NCBI RefSeq assembly: GCF_024713945.1
Contig: NC_134686.1
Coordinates: forward strand, 1,202,001 to 1,266,000
Reading direction: 5' to 3'
From: Dermatophagoides farinae
Taxonomy: Eukaryota > Arthropoda > Arachnida > Sarcoptiformes > Pyroglyphidae
Length of the DNA stretch: 64,000 nt
Shown here: in pieces, positions 62,020 to 64,000 of the stretch
How positions within the stretch are numbered: the first letter of the stretch is position 1
Layout of the letters: each line of letters starts with the position of its first letter
Position numbers and translations under genes: made by a program
Notes under the pieces: model-generated
Told to the model about the DNA's origin: nothing
Seen by the model: the letters and a program-made list of their open reading frames with translations, nothing else
Database searches by the model: none

Positions 62020-64000
62020 GTGTAAATGATCAAAAATCAAAGAAATTTGATTGATCAAATATTGATGATGATGATGATACCTATATGGTTAGGAGAGTAT
62101 ATATCAATAACATTACTAATTCTATCCCAATAAAATGAAAGATCAAGCAAGAGTGAGTGAAATCTATTAATCAAATGTTTTTTCTTGTTTAATTGATGTC
62201 AATGTGTAATATGTATGTGTGTGTATGTGTTTTTTAATTATTAATTTGATGTTAATGATGATAGAGAGTATAGAAATGTGTAATATATGTGTGTGTGTGT
62301 GTATTTGGCAAACAACAATCGTAAATGGAACAAAAAAATTTTTTTTTCTGTGTTCCCAAAGGATCGATTTATCCAGTATTTTGTCTTTGAAAATTAATGT
62401 TTTTGAACATTTAAACATTGTTTGTGTGTGTGTGTCATCAATTTTCAATTTTTTTTTTCATTTTCATTTGATAATTTTTTTTATCGATTGTTGTTGTTTT
62501 GGTTGTTGTTGTTGTTGTTTTGGTTGTTGTTGTTACATATTCAACGGAAATAATTTCTATATATACTAGACTGCTGGATGCTGGTTTGTAATTTTTTTTT
62601 TATTGATTATTATCATCCTGTTTCGGTGTTTGTGCTTGCGTGTGTGTAAAATCATCATTTACATCATCATCATCATCATCGTTTTGTTTATTTGCAGGAA
62701 ATGATCTAATGATTCCCAAAAAAAAAATGTGATGACATTGACATTTATGAATTTTGTTTTTTTTGGCAGTTTTTTGCTTTGTTTATTTGTCGCAAAATGA
62801 AAAGTTTGATAAATTTTCAAAATTTTAAATTTTCAAAGGTGATGCCATCACTTTGTTTGTGTGTGTATGTGTGCGTGGATTTCCAAACTTTAAATATTTA
62901 TATTCACGGCTGTGATGTGTGTGTCGTTGTCATCATTGTATCAATTTCTTTTTTGTTGTTCACAGTGAATATGAATATGAATGAATGAATGAATGTGGCA
63001 TGATCAATGGTTGATGATTTGATGGTTTAATGCATTTATCTTTTACCATTTCTATCTGTGTTTTGTCAGTGTTGGTGTTGGTGTGTGTGTGTGTGTGTGA
63101 ATGTGCATAAGTTTATCACAAGTTTTTCGACATTTCAAACAAAATTTCTTTTTCTTTTTTTTCACAGAATCCATTTTATTCTTTATATTCTCTATAGATA
63201 TATGACACATACACACACACACACACAAAGACATTATCGCATTTTTATTTTTATATTTATATATAGAGAGCATTAAAGAATCATGTGTGTGTGTGTGTGT
63301 GATATCTGACCTCATCATCATCGTCGTTGTCGTTGTCTTTTTTTTTTTTTTTGTTTCAACTTAAGTTTTGTTCAATTCTAAATCATTTTTTTTTTTCTTT
63401 TTCTTATTCTTGAGCTGGAATATATACAATTCACACACGCATACACATATTGATAGTGGCAGCAGCAGAGAAAAAAAAGCATTACTCATATGTGTGGTGG
63501 TTGCTTTATTCTGGATGACAGAATCCAAATGTGTGTGTGTGTTTTTTTTTTGGCTTTCTACTGCTTTTAGTGGTTGGCTGTAATGTTTTTTTTTTTGCTT
63601 ATATTTGGAAATAAATTCTTATCACACACCAAGAATATTCTTATGAATTTTATATTCATAGTAGTAATTAATATATATTTAGGATTTATTATTATTATTT
63701 GGTTGAATAAAAAAAGAAAAAGAAACGAAATTTATGAATCATGAAAAAATTCTCCTGTGAATTCAAGAGAGAGAGATTTATAACAATAATAATTCTTTGG
63801 ATGAACTTTGAGCTTTTTTTTCCTCCAGTGATCGATAGTGTGTGTGTGTGTTTCATTATCGGTAATGAAAGAATTTTGTTTTTTTTTTTTTGTTGCTTCT
63901 CATTGGATCAACATATGCAGCAATTTTGCTTTTCATTTTTTGTTGTTGTAGTTGTTGTTGTTGTTGTTGTTGCTCTGTATCATTTTGTCAACCTTGACGA

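Larger units (their letters stand above)
54093..64000. other. 9.9-kb simple-repeat region to the right edge
   Basis: No supportable exon. It holds CA/TG, CT, GAT, TTG and A/T runs, with the T and TG side on the plus strand from about 57 kb on. That bias suits intron or upstream sequence of a plus-strand gene reaching past the window. Other short tandem arrays: ATCG units at 57203-57222, TGAA units at about 57117-57137 and CGTAA units at about 60183-60200. Donor-like GTAAGT occurs near 60945, without a coding context. Confidence 0.5.

Overview
This is a eukaryotic nuclear window, very AT-rich and crowded with microsatellites: (CA)n/(TG)n, (GAT)n/(ATC)n, (CAA)n/(TTG)n, (CT)n and long poly(A)/poly(T) runs. 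Most introns are tiny (about 53-96 bp, GT-AG). Protein content and gene style suggest an arthropod with a compact genome; an astigmatid mite (house-dust-mite type) is my best guess. That guess rests on recall of genome style, not on a search.

Layout. 1-6147 holds no exon I can support and may be intron of a minus-strand gene whose likely first exon is at 6148-6472. 9283-11077 (+) is CCT5, the chaperonin epsilon subunit. 11581-13069 (+) is an hnRNP A-type protein with two RRMs. 15326-16072 (-) is ribosomal protein L15. 17066-20745 (+) is a P5B cation-transporting ATPase (ATP13A2/3 type). 21030-22627 (-) is a two-exon small membrane protein whose 1.4-kb intron carries an opposite-strand 157-aa ORF (21965-22438). 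22897-26178 (+) is the exosome helicase MTR4. Then three minus-strand housekeeping genes lie close together: SUB1/PC4 (26273-26618), POLR1C (26920-27870) and RPA2 (28030-28897). About 8.8 kb of T/TG-rich sequence leads to a large chromatin gene of BAZ2/toutatis type (37739-46385, +) with AT-hooks, MBD/TAM, DDT, WHIM, two PHD fingers and a bromodomain. 47606-52309 is a direct tandem duplication of about 2.3 kb, each copy carrying an intact DDE-transposase-like gene on the minus strand. 52877-54092 (+) is an unrecognised 385-aa single-pass membrane protein. 54093-64000 is again simple-repeat-rich and has no supportable exon.

The identified genes are mostly growth and housekeeping functions: protein folding, translation, Pol I/III transcription, RNA processing and decay, replication, chromatin. 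Three upstream regions share an exact 15-bp near-palindrome, ATCGATACTATCGAT or its reverse complement. CCT5 has two copies of its half-site. MTR4 and POLR1C share an 11-bp E-box context. Two conserved genes (the ATP13A-like gene and the BAZ2-like gene) each need one base removed at or near a homopolymer to stay in frame, so either the assembly carries homopolymer errors or the alleles are frameshifted.

The observations most worth following are the shared CGATA palindrome, the tandem transposase-derived gene pair, the nested gene, the frame breaks, and a T/TG versus A/CA strand bias that seems to mark long introns by direction of transcription.
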